Shown in pieces: positions 1-12,627 of a stretch of 64,000 bases of DNA. The DNA lies in contig VWND01000003.1 in NCBI GenBank assembly GCA_009599575.1, forward strand, positions 496,001 to 560,000, read 5' to 3'. Position numbers and translations under genes: made by a program. This DNA is from Blumeriella jaapii (taxonomy: Eukaryota; Ascomycota; Leotiomycetes; Helotiales; Drepanopezizaceae). How positions within the stretch are numbered: position 1 is the stretch's first letter; the number at the start of each line of letters is the position of its first letter. The notes beneath the pieces are model-generated. The model ran no database searches, had not been told where the DNA came from, and worked only from the letters and a program-made list of their open reading frames with translations.

Positions 1-2198
1 GAGAGGGCCGCCGTTTGTCTTTGAACTCGTCGGAGGAGAGGCCATGGGGCCGCGGGAGATCGAGAGAGGGCGAGCTTCGAGGAAGGGGGTCGTAGACGGG
101 GTGTGGCATGGTGGTGCGAGCATTGGGCGGGGGGAGGACCTCTCGCGCGTCCGACTGAGACTGTTCAAGGAATACCTGTCTGTATCTGACCTGACCTGTG
201 CTGTACTGCTGTACTGTCCGGAGATATGAAGACGACGAAAAGAGGAGTCCATGTTGGCGGCGAGAGCCCAAGGGGAGCCGCGTATCGATGTTGACCCCAA
301 GACCACGACCGCGAGGCCGTGACTCGTGTCCCCAGGCTCCCGGTATTTCTGTTCCAGGGGTTGAGCAGGGAGAGTAGAGCAGAGCAGAGTAGAGTACATA
401 CAGTACACAGTACAGTACTAGACCATACTATGGTAGTAGCACAGCACCGTCCTGCACCGCACAGGGCTCAGGAGTCCCCCTCGGCTCGGCACAGCTATGT
501 ACAGTACAGTGAGTGCATACAGTAGCTGTCTGACCTTTATGGTGGCCGCCGATCCCAGACCTCTATTCTGCGTCGAAGCTTAAGGTACTTAGGTAAGGTA
601 CTTGCAGTACATACATACAGTACATACACAGTACATACAGCTGTACAGTAAACGCTTAACCCACCCAATCCCACCCCCCAATCCACAGTACACCACATCC
701 ATCCCCGTGTCCACCAACTCGAGTCCAGCCCCACCCCTCTCACATCCTATGTACAGTACCTACAGTATTCAGCCGCAAGCCGCAAGCCCCCAGCCAGCCA
801 GTCAGTAGTCAGGCCATCCATCCATCCATGAACGCATGCCTGCCAAACCGAGAGGCAGAAGAAAACAAACCGCCGTGCTTCTAAGCGAGCGGATCAACAA
901 AAACAAACACACACACACACCATCTATCCATCCATCCATGCTGGATGTCCAAGCCCCCCCTGCCGCCGCCTCCAAGTCCAAGCCCAAACCCGAGCCCGAG
1001 CCCGAGCCCTCGTGGTGTCACCGCAAACGCCTGTACGATTTCCACTGCGAGACATATACCGGTATGTATGTTTGTACGTATGTACATGTATATGTACATA
1101 TATATATATTTACATATATATTTACATATATACAGTAGATACAGTACATACAGTACAGTACATACAATACAATACAATACATACAATACAGTACATACAG
1201 TACTTACGGTATCGAGAATAAGATCGAGCCCTTGAGCTATACACTCACTCACTCACTCACCCACTCACTCACCCACCCACTCACCCACTCACTCACTCAC
1301 CCACTCACTCACTCACTCACCCACTCACCCACCCACTCACTCACTCACTCACTCACTCACCAGACAGACAGACTGAGACTGAGACTGGGACTAGCTAGTC
1401 GTCCGTCGATCGAGAAACAGTACATACAGTACAGTACAGTATAGTGCCGTGACGACTCGACGTATACATACACAATATCTACAGTATATATACAGTATGT
1501 GCAGTACCATCGCACCAAGCCATGCGTGCCTGGCGATTCCGCGTTATCCCTCCGAGGGTCTCGTCGCGGGGGTGCGAGGTGGGGATGCACAGCGCACAGC
1601 GCGCGGACCGAGTCGGCGTGTCGAGGCCGCTTCATCACCGACAGCGTGACACGGGTGGAGGAGAGCCCCGATGGTACCCTCGTGCGTTGTCAATCGCGCG
1701 AGGCAATCATCACCCAAGACAAGAAGGCCATACATAAGCTCAATTGATTGGTGTTGTAGCTCTTGCCCTGACCTAAAGCGCGTATTATACAGGACCACCC
1801 CCAGTGCAAGCGAGCACGCCCGCCCGCCCGTTCGGCAACTCCGCCTCCACTCACCGTCCATCGTGGACTCGCGATGAGTGCAACGAAAAGGAGCGCCACG
1901 AGCAATGCACCCGAGCCCGTTTCACATCGCAAATCCACCCCTATCTATGGTGTTCGCGTGTCCCAAGCCACAAACTGTGGAATCGACGAGCGAAAAAAAT
2001 ACAATCCGAAGGCTGCAATAGCACCCACAGCCAAAAGCCTGCATCATGACCAGCTATCAGCATTGTCGGAGGGGAAAAAAGCCTCGTGGGCATGATCTTA
2101 AGTCTCGTGGTAAGAGTACTCAGTGACGAAATATTCGGGAAACGATCGATGGAATCGATCAGAAGAAGAAGGCTGCAACGTAATAAGCTGTGAGTTTC
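1..2198. other. Gene-free, low-complexity spacer
   Basis: No coding region is supported. The stretch is dominated by short words: GTACAGTAC/ACAGTACATAC clusters near 393-420, 497-508, 596-650, 750, 1138-1210 and 1420-1442, a TATG/TATA-rich patch near 1065-1135, and CCAT repeats near 820 and 925. The open frames here have repetitive, biased translations and no family resemblance. The last 100-200 bases presumably hold the 3' end of the gene that follows on the minus strand. Confidence 0.7.
1241..1360. repeat. (ACTC)n microsatellite with CCCA interruptions
   Basis: About 120 bases of near-perfect tetranucleotide repeat ACTC, with scattered ACCC units. It stays open in several frames, which creates a spurious THSLTH peptide. 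Confidence 0.95.
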
Positions 2199-4948
2199 TT
2201 ACTTGCGGCGATTGCCTCCGCAAAAGCGTACAATGAGTCCCCCGATCCACTCGACGAAGACAGCACGCCAGAATACCTTCAAGAAGTTTCGAGATTTCGC
2301 ATCCTTTCGAGTAGAACGCAGTGAGCTCGGCGTCACAGGTCGCTCTGGGGACGACAATGGCGCTTGCTTGCGGGATCTGAGGCTGGCATGGATGTTCTTA
2401 GTGTCCGTGGCAGTGGTCTTCGCAGTGGCCACGCGTCTGTCCTGAGAAGGTCCGCTGGGTTCGGTCTCGGGATCGTCGACTCCGCGATCCATAGGATTCG
2501 GCATCGCAATGGAAACCTTGGGGGTAGCTGGCTCGACGAGAATGTTGGGGCCGCCGAGGGTAGTGATTGCCTGGACTTCATCGTCGTCGTGACCAAGTTG
2601 GCGATTGCCGACCACGAACGGGGTTGCTGGAATCTGCTCCGGCGAAACCGGCAACGGCAAACCTTGCGAGCCTTCGGCCCCATCGAAAGAACCCTCGAGC
2701 GATCGGTCGACGTGATCGGTGGACGGCGAGGTGAGAATCTCCGGAGCAGGTGTGACTGGGACCTCCGCAGCAGTTTTCTGTTCTGGCTCAGGCTTGGCAT
2801 TCTCGCCCTTGGTGGGGCTAGGCTCAGATGCAGCAGTGTCGTTCTTTGCCTTGATCAAGTTTCCCGTGTGGATTTTGGTGGTCTTCCTGTCAGTCTCCTC
2901 AACCTTGCTCAGAGGCCGTGACCCGTGACGACCATTGGTCGCGGGAGCCTCTACAAGATCTTCCTGCTCTTCGTCGTTCTCCTCGGTGATGAGGTCGAGA
3001 GATGCAGAGCGTTGATCGGGGCGGTATGCCGGGGCCACGATCTTGCCGGGGCAGTGAATCTCCTCAAGGATGGGAGCGTCGGGGCCCACGCAGTCACTCG
3101 TGTCGGGTGCCATCCGTGCTTGAATCTTCGCAATTTCCCTCAACATCCCCTCGCGGTCTTGTGGAAACAGAATCATGGTTGGATCGTCAGGGTCATAAAC
3201 CGCTGACTCCGGCAGTCTGGACGAGCGGCGTGATCTCGCCTCGGAAGATTGACGACGACGAGCACTTCGGCTGATCGGAGCTGACGTGCCGGCCTCGTGG
3301 GGAAAGAGTGGAACCTTTTCATCTGGCGGAGTCTCTGCAAACTGGATGCTTTCATCATTCATGATGTCGAAGTAGCCGCGAGTCTCAAGGAGGTCGCCCT
3401 AGACGTGTTAGTCACGTGAGGCACGTCCGACCGTTGAAACCACCTACAAAGTCTTTCTGGCTCATGGGTTTCCCATCAACATAAGCGTAGGCCTTCACCT
3501 CGGGCGCGCTGAGAGGGGTATGGTCAATACGGGCCGCAACATCCGCCACCTCATCCGCGGTCGCCGCAACCTCTGAGATGGGAGTGGTCGACATGCGTCT
3601 GTATCCAATGCGGCCGGCCTCCTCGTCTGAAATGGGTGGCGTGGGAGCATCTCTATCCAGGGTGGCAGCCGAATCGACTTCGGCTGCCACATCTGCGATC
3701 TCGGGGGTACGGGCACCGTGGCGAACGATGGTCCGATCAGGCTCGGCGTCCAAGGCTCTGAGTTTGTGAGCATCCTGCTCTGCAACCGTGGCTCCGGGGC
3801 CGAAGTCGTCGCCAAAGCTCGGTGTTGCATCCATCTTCTCCACCACCAACGTCGGCACAGAATGGGACGCCTCGACTCCGTCACCGACGTCGTCACTGGC
3901 AGGGCCATCTTCCGTGTGCTGGGCGTAGGTATGATCCGCCTGCAAGGTAGGGGAACGAGGGTTCTCTCTTGTCGACGCATTTGCAGGAGGGGACGCGGGC
4001 CCCGTCTGGCTGGTCTCGATGGCACTCGCCGCCGTCTCGTCGTTGTCTTTCGCGCCTTCCCATCCCTCCATCAGCTCCCTATCGGCCTGGTCCAACTCCA
4101 GCGCAGGCGCCGGGTGCGGCGCGCGGGGCTCGGGATCGATCGCGCCCGAGTCTTGCTTCGTCTCCTTCCGCCCCTCGCTCGATCCGGTCTCTGGCCCCGG
4201 TGCGGGGGTTGGGGTCGGCTCGACCGGCTCCGGCACGGCATGCGGCGGGGCCATCTTCCCCTCCTGCGGGTCCGTGATGACATCGGCCTCTGCTGCATCG
4301 CGGATGGGACGGTTGGGGTCATCCTGCATGGGCTCCACATGCTTCACGATCTCGTCATCAAACAGGACATCCGACGTCTCCCGCGTGCCCATGGCCTCTT
4401 CGGCATGCTCGGGCGAGGCGGGCTCCATGTCTGGCGCGCGAGCTGGGTTTGCGGGCCGCGGGGTCTCCGCCGTCGGGTTCGGTGCCGTCGTGGTGGTGGT
4501 GGTGGTGGTGGTGTGTTCGGCCACTGGGACGGCGAGCAGGTTGTTTCGGAAGCCTTGGTCGTCGGCGACTGCAGAGGGGTTGTTAGTTGGGAAGCTCGAG
4601 CGGCGGGGGAGGAGCTGGCGAGCACGGCAATCGCGCCCGCTGGCGCGTCGTCATCGTCATCGTCGCCGCCGCCGTCGTCTCGGACAGGAAGTACGCACCG
4701 GTTGGAGAATGCTCGTTCAAGACCCACCAGTCTCCGAGGCCCACGCGAAACTTGTATTGATACTCCTTGCCCTCCGTGACCTCGACCTGGGTGTAGAAGC
4801 TGTGCTCGTTGTGCTCGTCGGTGGTGTACTGCATTTCGCGCGGTTCGTGCCACTGCGGGTCGTCGAAGGAGCCTCCGAGGTAGAGGGGAGGCTGCGTTCC
4901 GGGCTTCGCATACCTGACCGACACGGTGACCGTCTTGGGCGCCATCAT
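2199..4948 (-). CDS. CBM48/AMPK1-type glycogen-binding domain protein, Crp1/Mdg1-like
   Basis: Three exons: 4948-4699, 4568-3448 and 3398-2199. They join in phase to 857 codons (856 residues). The first 90 or so residues form an AMPK beta-type carbohydrate-binding fold: VTVSVRYAKPGTQPPLYLGG at the start, then YQYKFRVGLGDWWVLN, and NEHSPTVADDQGFRNN created across intron 1. That junction sequence is typical of the family and confirms the splice. The rest is long, acidic and low-complexity (Thr run, Pro/Glu/Asp-rich). The extreme C-terminus is a short hydrophobic/amphipathic segment (VFVEWIGGLIVRF) with a basic end, which could anchor the protein to a membrane. Yeast relatives Crp1 and Mdg1 have the same N-terminal module; biochemical function in moulds is poorly known. 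Two ATGs are adjacent (4948 and 4945); I took the first. Domain assignment is firm, cellular role is inference. Confidence 0.85.
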
Positions 4949-6281
4949 GGCACGACGGGGCCTTTCTTCCCGCAGGCGAGGGTGTGGGACGAGGCGTGTT
5001 TCCGAGCCGTCTTGCGCCGTGGACGACGTGCGGTTGGAGCGGTGGGTGGTGGGTAATGGTAATGGGTGATGGGTGATGGGGAGTGGTGGGGAGAGATGGG
5101 GAGATGGGGAGAGTTGGGGAGAGATGGGGAGAGTTGAGGAGAGTTGGGGAGAGTTGTGGTTTGTGGAAGAGACGGACAGTCCAGTGCTGCACTGTGCGGT
5201 CCCGTGCCGTCCTGTACGGTCCTGTACGGCCACGGCCACGGCCACAGTCACGGTCACGGCGACTGGATGTAGCAAGTCGTCGTCGCTCGCGGGCGATGGT
5301 TGAATGTGGAAGGCGCGAGGGTACGGCACTCGCGACGAACGCAGTCCGTCGAGCGAGACGCTTCACTTCTGGAGCCGCAGGGCAAGATCCAGCTTCTCGT
5401 TGCTCCTCGGCACCACGCTGCCCGAGACACGGCGTCGGGGGAGGTGTCGGTCGGTGTCGTGTGTTCCTGGTGTTCCTTGACGCCGATGGTCCCGAGACAC
5501 GGCTGCACACACAAAGGCTGGTCTGCTGTAAGGAGAGATCGCCTACGATCCAGCAGCGGTCCCATCAGAAGCTCGCCCGCGTCGACGTCCTTGGGGGGAC
5601 GACCAGCTCCGGCCTCACTCGCGATGCGGAGGACGTATGGCATGAGGTATGCATGGCGCCAGGACAGGGCCAGCGTCCCTCACACATGCCAACCGTCGTC
5701 GTACCGGACCGTCCTGGGCGGGATGTGCATGTACTGTACCACCGACACATACCGGACATACCAGCCTGGACTCCCTCTCCTCTCACCATCCTTGATCTTA
5801 CGCGCCACCGCGATGGAGAGGGGCGGTCGACATCCTCAGTACCGTGTGGTGCAACCGGCGCGTGTCCAGCACTCGATGCGCGCGGTCGACGTTCATTGTT
5901 TTCTTTTCCCCGCTCGGATCCTTATCGGACTCGCTTATCGCCGTGTCGACGGTACATCGAGATGACGCACTGGGTCTGGACGCCTTCTCGACGCTTTCTC
6001 GACGCCTGAGGCTCCATTGGGGTGGGCGAGCCGAGCGGGACCACAGGCCCGAGTGAAATGTCAACAAACCTACGGTGCAGTGCAGTCCATACCATCCCCG
6101 ACAGTGCCATCCTGCGATTCTGCGATTCTGTGATTCTGCGATCCTGCAAACCTGCCAATCTGCCAATCCTCCGGCGTCCGAAGACTCCCCGCAGACACGC
6201 CGTCGAACTTCGGGTTCGGACATGCACGGCGGAGGAAGTGGCTCGCCATACCGAACGGCACCCCTCACTCATCCCGCCATC
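4949..6281. other. Spacer between divergent genes
   Basis: This is the shared upstream region of the CBM48 gene (-) and the Iwr1 gene (+). It holds a G-rich minisatellite at about 5060-5160 (units of GGGAGAGATG type), a GGCCAC/GGTCAC run near 5222-5260, and a degenerate CTGCGATT repeat at 6113-6170 just before the Iwr1 start. Long frames here (for example 5083-6009) have no recognisable domain and lie over the repeats. No gene is supported. Confidence 0.6.
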
Positions 6282-7771
6282 ATGTCTCTGCCCCCGGTGA
6301 CGGTGAAGATCAAGCGGAAGGCCACGGATGATCCGGTCGAGTTTCTACGTACGTGGCCGTGGCGCGGTCCTCGAGTCGGCGGAGGGGCTCTGCTAACGCA
6401 TCGGCAGGTATCCACGAATCTCGAGGCAACGGGAAACGACAACGGCAAGACTCCCGCTACGTCTTCTCGCGACAGCCCGCCGAGCAATGTCCAGCCAGCC
6501 AGCCAGGCTCTCTAGACTTGCGCAAGATCCAACAGCTGCCGCATTCTTCGAGCTCCCCCGCCCGACACGCCTTCGATGTTGCGCAAACCGCCCCCTCCCC
6601 CTCCCCCGCCTCCGCAGCGCAAGCGGTAGCGCCGCCTCGACGATACCTTCCGAACCCGCCCCCTCGAGACACTCGGCGCAAGAACCCATTCCGGTCGCGC
6701 AACCCCGCCGATACCACATCTACCGAGACGATGCGTCTTCGGGCGCCTCGCCTGGAGCGACACAAGATGGCAGGAAGCGCAAGGCCGAGACGGTGTTTGT
6801 CGAACGCAGAATCCCACCCAAGAGCCCTGATGGCTCTTCTGGCGTGGCCGCACATGCTCAAGGCACAGATTCAGGCGCAGAAAACAGTGACGCGAAAGGA
6901 CCAGATCACAGTGGTCAGACGATGTCGTTACGACAAGCCGATCAGCCATCGCCCCAAAAGAAGCCCGGCAAGAAAGCCCGCACAACGATCGCCCTCTCTC
7001 CATCTGCGACGGCACCTGCGACGGCTCCAGCGCCTCTTCGCAATGTCGTCATGCCATCCGGCCTGACGATGGCCTGGGACGTCACGTCTGATCAACTGGC
7101 AGCTGAGATGCAAGCCTACACCTTGCAGGAGATTGGAAAGAACCTTGCCGAAGCCGAAGCCGCGAGACCGAAACCGGTGCGAGGCACCCGGGCACCGAGC
7201 AAGTTTAAGCCGAAGAAGCCAGCGAAGCGGTGCTCGGAGCGCCATCCCGAAGCCAGGATCGACAGGGCCCTTGACGTCGAGGAGGAGTACGTGGATGTGG
7301 AGATGGACGACGATGCGGAGTACATCATTGATACGTACGTGCGCGTGCCCGCCGAGGCCATGGAGAGCCACCAGAGCATCGGACTGCTCATTCTGGAGTC
7401 GCAACCTGACATCGATGAGTTCTACCGTGGAGAGGAAGAGAGCAGCGAAGAAGAGGATTGTGGCGACGAGGACGAGAACGGTATGCCTCCCCCTCCCCCC
7501 CCTTCCGCCCCTCCATCACACCATGCCAGCCCGCTGACACAATCCGGATACAGCGGAAAACCACTACACGGCCGACTACCCGGACGAAGAAGTGGACTCC
7601 GACGACGAGCATGGCCGCAACGCGTACAATTACCGCACCGGCAACGCCTCGGATCTAGAGGAATACGACGAGCATGATGCGATGTTCAGCGACGACGAGA
7701 ACGAGGCCACGAGATATCCCTGGATGACAAAGCAGCCGCCGCGGCGCGGGAAGGAAGACGAGGAGGATTAG
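6282..7771 (+). CDS. iwr1: Iwr1-like RNA polymerase II nuclear import factor (one frame break)
   Basis: Exon 1 (6282-6348) encodes MSLPPVTVKIKRKATDDPVE, the classic N-terminus of fungal Iwr1. A GTACGT...CTAAC...CAG intron (6349-6407) leads to exon 2, which opens with RIHESRGNGKRQRQDSRYVF. Intron 7481-7553 separates the last exon. The C-terminal half carries the Iwr1 domain: an acidic stretch, YIIDTYVRVP, DEFYRGEEESSEEED, then ADYPDEEVDSDDEHGRNAYN spliced in phase. In yeast Iwr1 binds assembled Pol II and supplies its nuclear localisation signal. Between about 6458 and 6700 the reading frame must change once: either one base is missing, or a weak 47-bp intron (6489-6535, donor GTCCAG) is used. 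The total becomes 452 or 437 residues. The middle is Pro/Ala/Ser-rich and poorly conserved, so I cannot choose. Confidence 0.82.
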
Positions 7772-8350
7772 ACGAAGCAGGTGGAAGAGAGCACTTGTGT
7801 GCCATCTGCATGTTATCTGTCTGCAGATGGCGAGGATGCAGGTAGCGGGATGTTTTCCAAACACGTGTAGTCTATCTTCACAAGCTGGGGAAATGTGTGC
7901 TAGTAGCGCCCTGCTTTCACCTACCTACTCGGATTCTGTCTTTTCCGATTCTGTCTTTCCAAACTCATACCTTAGGGTACCTACCACCTACCTACCTACC
8001 TACATACCTACCTATAGGTACCTATCTATCTACCCACCACCTACCTACCTACCTACCTTCCTGCCTACCTCCCGTATGTATGTATGTATGTATGTATGTC
8101 CATGCGGTATCTCTGCGCAGGGGCCTGTTTCTCCGTGCTCGAGCTTGACTTGCGGTTCTGCTGGTTCTTCTGTACCTGGCTGCCTGCCTGGCTGCTGGAG
8201 TTGCGAGCTTCGAACTTCGAGGTTCTGGGTTGGTGCATGTGCGTGGATGGGTGAGGTCGGCTTTTGCTTGCTGGGTCACTTGTTTCTACTGTACTGTATT
8301 ACTCGGTTGGAAGAGAAAGACAGATGGGGACTGTACTGTAAGTAAATAGA

Positions 8351-8363
8351 TAGAGAGAGAGGT

Positions 8364-8427
<64 letters not shown>

Positions 8428-8428
8428 T
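8351..8428. repeat. (GA)n microsatellite
   Basis: Nearly pure AG dinucleotide repeat of about 75 bases with a few GG interruptions. Confidence 0.95.
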
Positions 8429-8460
8429 AAGTAGAGAAATAGATAGACCCGTAAACAAAC

Positions 8461-8770
8461 TCATCTCATCTCCTCCTCCCTCTTTCCACTCAGCCAACAC
8501 TGACTGCACTTTCTCCGGCTTTCTTCTGTTCCATTTTTCTTCTTCTCTTCCATTTTCTTCTCTTCCATTTTCTTCTCTCCCCTTTTCTTTCTCTTCCCTT
8601 TTCTTCTCTTCCATTTTCCTTCTCTCCCCTTTTCTTCTCTCCCCTTCCCTCTTCTTTTCCTTTCCCTTCTCTACCCCTGCCCCCCTTTTCCTTTCCTTCC
8701 CTTTTCCTTCCCTCTTCTTTTTCTTTTCCTTTCCTTCCTTTTCCCTCTCTCTTTTTTTCTATACCCCCCC

Positions 8771-8800
<30 letters not shown>
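8461..8800. repeat. Strand-asymmetric pyrimidine tract ending in a C homopolymer
   Basis: About 300 bases made almost only of C and T on the plus strand, built from TTTTCTTCTCTTCCA-like units. It ends in a run of about 36 C (8764-8800) broken by one G at 8771. Apart from a purine-containing patch around 8490-8510, purines are rare. Confidence 0.9.
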
Positions 8801-8801
<1 letters not shown>

Positions 8802-10176
8802 TTGCCACAGCATGTACCTACAGTACCCCGTCTTACCAATCAGGGATCACATGACCGTCTCCTCATGCAAGTCAAAAGACGCAGACATGCAACAAAAAAA
8901 AAGAGGACGACTGGAGATGACCTTTACACGGTACGGTACGGTACGGTGCCGTACGGTACGGTACCTACCTATTTATCTACGTAGGTACCTAACTATCTAA
9001 CTATCTAGGTAGGTAGGTAGGTACCTATGCACCGACCTATCTAACTATCTGTCTATCTGTCTATTTATGTACCGACCTATGCACCGAGCTATGCACCGAG
9101 CTATGCACCGACAATGCACCGAGCTACAGGTATGTACACACAGTGTATGTATGGCTGGCTGGCTCGCTATCGCTAACGCTGGCTGCTGGCTATCGGTGGC
9201 TGCTGGCTATCGGTGGCTGGCTATACAGTAACCTACCTATACCTACAGTAACCTACAGTACCTACCTAGGTACCTAACTACCCAACTCGAAACCAAGTCT
9301 TGATTTACCTTGCAGTACAGTACCTTACAGTACCTACTTTGCGGTACCTACCTGATAGTACAGTACCTTACGGTGCAGTCAGTACAGTACTGTACTGTAC
9401 CATACCTTACCTACTCCTAGCCAGGTCATCAAGATGCTTTGCGAGTATCCTCAAGCACCTCCTTCCGAGGTACTGTACTGTACGTTGAGTGACATGCCAA
9501 CCAACCCAACCAGCCTCAAGTGGCAAGCAAAACACCAACAAACACCGTACCCACCTACCAACAGTCCGAATGAACATCCCCCAAAAAGGTCAACTGCAAT
9601 CAACCGTGGCATGTCCACTTGCATTTTCATGGTTCCCACTACAGTATCTACCTTGCCGACCCCATCCCCTTTGACAAACCCACCCATCCAGCCATCATCT
9701 ATCCATCCCAGCTCGAGTGAACATCCCTCCCTCCCTACCCAACTCGCATACCCCAATGCCTACCTACAGTAACAACCAACCTATCTGTTCTCTCTTTTCA
9801 CCCCACGCCAATGGCCACATTCCCCTCTCCGCTTTGAGAGGCGGCTCTTTTTTTGGTTCTTCTTCCCCCACCACCACGAATCGCTGCATCTACGCGACTG
9901 CTGCTGAGTGTAAACGCAAGCAAAGTCTCGCCGACCCAGCTCTTCGCAGCGCAACTAAGTCCCCCACAATCTTCGGCTCAGAAAAGAGAAAAGCTCACAA
10001 AGACAAAGTATGGTAAAGAAAAAAGCAATAAAAAAAAGAATTTAACGGTCAAGATGAACGTAGTCAAGGAAACACAGGGAAGAAACAAAAGAATTACAAC
10101 GTTGTATCCATGCTGGTGTCCAAACTTCCCAAGCCCTCGTTCCCGAAAGAGCCTTCCGTGTACCAGTGGCTAGCGA

Positions 10177-12627
10177 CTAGTTGCTCACAATCTCCTCCTC
10201 GGCCCACCCATTCAATCCGTTCATGCCAGCTTCCTGTATGCTAAGCCCGTAGCCGTTGGAGTAGTTGCCATTGCCGAGCCCCGAGAAGGAGCCTTGGTAC
10301 TGGTGGCCACGTCTCTGCTGCTCGCCGTTCTGCTGGCCATTCTCCTGGAATTGCTGGGCAAAGGCTGGCAGACTCACGGCACGATTGTGTTGACGAGCAG
10401 GGGCCAACAGACCATTGGAGATGGGCGCATTGGAATTTCCGTTGTGGAAGCTGTTGATGCTAGCCGACTGCTGATGACCGTTGTTCTGTTGCTGAACCTC
10501 TAGGGCCTCGGAGCTTGGAGAGCCGTTGCCGTAGAGGGCAGCCTGTTGAGCCTGAAGAACTTGTTGTTGCTGCTGCTGAAGTTGAGCGACGGAGTACGGA
10601 TCAAGTTGGTGGCCCTGGGCTTGCTGCTGGGCTTGCTGGGAGACTTGGTTCAAGTACATGGTAAGCGGGTTGTTACTGCCAGCATTGAAGATGGCAGACG
10701 GCGTCGGAGCGGATGGTTGAAAGCCCTGGCCGCTGGTGGCAGAACCAGGAGCTTGAGAGTTGGTTGGCGAGCTACCATTCTGGCTGGGCTGGAGACCACC
10801 GCTGTTTGGCGGGGGCGAGTTGACACCATCGTTGCGGGGGGATGTGGCAGATGAGTGAACTTGACGAGGAGGGTTTCCACAGCGATCCTTGCCAAAGTTG
10901 ACCTTGAATCGGCGGTAGTCGTCCTTGCCCCGGATAGCCTCGATGGCCTTGATGGCGTTCGCGATATTGGTGAAGTTGACAAAGGCGCAGCTCTTCTCGC
11001 GAAGCGTGTTGACAAGCTCAATCTCCCCATACTCCGAGAAATCCTGTCTCAGTCTCTCCTCGGTCCACGATTCATCCAGGTTCCCAACGTAAACGTTTCG
11101 TGACGCACCCCCGCTGACCGCAAGAGCAATAGCAGCGGGCAAGGCGCCAGAGTGCTTTCCCCATCCAATTTTCAGCCGTCTGTTGTGGATCATCAGGCCT
11201 TGCAGATTGCTCAAAGCATAGAAAGAGGCTGCAGAGGTAGGATCGATAAACGTGACGAAACAGATGTGCTTGTCGGGGATGTATCGAATGTGGTGCAAAA
11301 GCCCACCTCGAACAACATTGCAGATCTCTTCAATGGTGGTCTCGGGATGGATGTTGCCCAGGTAGACGGTTCGGTTGCCCAGGTTGTTGATTCCGCCGGC
11401 AGTGGTAGCAACCGCCGCCGCGGCGACAGACTGCTGAGCCAGGGCATTGGAGATCAGATCGCGATCGGCGCCGTTGAGCTCATGAGCGTAACCGGGAGCG
11501 ATACCGAGGTATTGGGCAGCGTTCTGCTGTTGAGTCTTGGAGACATATGCGCACCTGTCCTTTCCATAGTACACGCGTCGGGGAGCTTGCCACTTGGGCT
11601 CTTGTGGGAGCTGGGCAACGGCCTTGATGGCGTTTCCGATGGACAGAAAGTGAACGAAACCGATGGCCTTTTCCCGGACGATCTTGACCGTATCAATCGG
11701 ACCAAACTTGTTCAGGTCCTCACGCAGCTCTTCCTCGGTCACGGTCTCCTCCAGGTTGCCCAAGTACACATTTCTGGATGCACATGACTGCTGCACAGCG
11801 AGAGCGACAGAAGTTGGCACCTGCGAGGGCTTGCCCCACCCGACTTTGATATCCTGGCCGCGGATGGAAAGCTTTTTCAAGATAGCATCGGAATGGAAAT
11901 GGGTAGCGGAGCTTCCATCCAAGAACGAAATGAACGCACAGTTCTTGTCTGGCAGCAGTCTCACCGACTCGATCTGCCCGCTTCGCACATGTCCCAAGAT
12001 CTCCTCCGCCGAGGTCTCCGGAGGGATGTTTCCCAAGTACACTGTCCGACTCGTGCCCGAAACCAACCCCGGAGACATTTGTACCGGAGAGGTCGGCTGA
12101 ATCTGCATCTGACCCATCTGGTTGGACAAGCTCGCGAACCCGGTGCCCGTGGGGGATTGCTGGCTGTAGAATTGTGGTGCACCGTAGGTGGAGGGAGACA
12201 CGAGGGACTGGTAGAGCTGGGGCGAGAGAGGCATGTTCTGCTGCTGCTGCTGCTGGTTCTGCTGCTGGAAGGTAGCATACTGCTGGAATTGGGAGTTCTG
12301 AAATGATGCTGGCGTACCGGGCTGGAAGGGCGAGCCCAGCAGGAGCTGGGATGGAAGCAAGGGGGTAAATTGCATGTCGAAGCCCGTACCGGGGGTTTGC
12401 ATCTCGTTCTGACCCTGAGCCGTCATGGATTGTGTGTTGATGGAGGGTATGTTGGCCCGGCGCGGATGCCTATCTCCGTAGCCACCACTCGAGAACTGGT
12501 TCGAGCTGAATGCTCCGTGGGAGAAGCCCGTGCCGCTGTTCGAAGGTTTCGAGGCATGGGATGGGAATCGGCTGGCGGTGGCCGCTCCTGGTCCGCTCTG
12601 GGAGCTTGCTGTCTGTACTTCCTGCAT
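10177..12627 (-). CDS. nrd1: Four-RRM RNA-binding protein, Nrd1-like
   Basis: A single uninterrupted frame of 816 residues from the first in-frame ATG at 12627. The N-terminal 190 residues are Ser/Gln-rich with a poly-Gln run. Four RNA recognition motifs follow, at roughly residues 194-267, 287-355, 420-492 and 515-585, each with a clear RNP2 (VYLGNI, VYLGNL, VYLGNI, VYVGNL) and RNP1 (CAFISF, IGFVHF, CFVTF, CAFVNF). RRM1 and RRM3 end in KVGWGK / KIGWGK and RRM2 and RRM4 in a YYGKDRC / NFGKDRC motif, the alternating pattern of fission yeast Nrd1 (negative regulator of differentiation, an mRNA-binding protein). The last 240 residues are Gln/Asn-rich and probably disordered. A short upstream in-frame extension without ATG exists, so a spliced 5' exon cannot be excluded. 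It lies tandem to, but 4.4 kb from, the AsnRS gene. Confidence 0.88.
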   Translation of the reverse strand: MQEVQTASSQSGPGAATASRFPSHASKPSNSGTGFSHGAFSSNQFSSGGYGDRHPRRANIPSINTQSMTAQGQNEMQTPGTGFDMQFTPLLPSQLLLGSPFQPGTPASFQNSQFQQYATFQQQNQQQQQQNMPLSPQLYQSLVSPSTYGAPQFYSQQSPTGTGFASLSNQMGQMQIQPTSPVQMSPGLVSGTSRTVYLGNIPPETSAEEILGHVRSGQIESVRLLPDKNCAFISFLDGSSATHFHSDAILKKLSIRGQDIKVGWGKPSQVPTSVALAVQQSCASRNVYLGNLEETVTEEELREDLNKFGPIDTVKIVREKAIGFVHFLSIGNAIKAVAQLPQEPKWQAPRRVYYGKDRCAYVSKTQQQNAAQYLGIAPGYAHELNGADRDLISNALAQQSVAAAAVATTAGGINNLGNRTVYLGNIHPETTIEEICNVVRGGLLHHIRYIPDKHICFVTFIDPTSAASFYALSNLQGLMIHNRRLKIGWGKHSGALPAAIALAVSGGASRNVYVGNLDESWTEERLRQDFSEYGEIELVNTLREKSCAFVNFTNIANAIKAIEAIRGKDDYRRFKVNFGKDRCGNPPRQVHSSATSPRNDGVNSPPPNSGGLQPSQNGSSPTNSQAPGSATSGQGFQPSAPTPSAIFNAGSNNPLTMYLNQVSQQAQQQAQGHQLDPYSVAQLQQQQQQVLQAQQAALYGNGSPSSEALEVQQQNNGHQQSASINSFHNGNSNAPISNGLLAPARQHNRAVSLPAFAQQFQENGQQNGEQQRRGHQYQGSFSGLGNGNYSNGYGLSIQEAGMNGLNGWAEEEIVSN

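Larger units (their letters stand above)
7772..10176. other. Repeat-rich spacer between convergent genes
   Basis: No coding region is supported. It contains TACCTACC strings (7978-8075), a GA tract, a long pyrimidine tract ending in a C run, GTACGGTACGGTAC palindromic strings (8935-8960), GGTAGGTA (9006-9022), a TATGCACCGA minisatellite (9065-9128), GGCTGGCT/GGCTATCGGTGGCTG repeats (9155-9225), and GTACAGTAC words near 9315, 9360-9400 and 9470. The right end (about 9780-10176) probably includes the 3' UTR of the Nrd1-like gene. Confidence 0.6.

Noticed and set aside
5083..6009. A 308-codon plus-strand frame in the CBM48/Iwr1 spacer
   Set aside because: It lies over G-rich minisatellites, has Arg/Ser-rich translation without any domain, and other strands are equally open there; high GC explains it.
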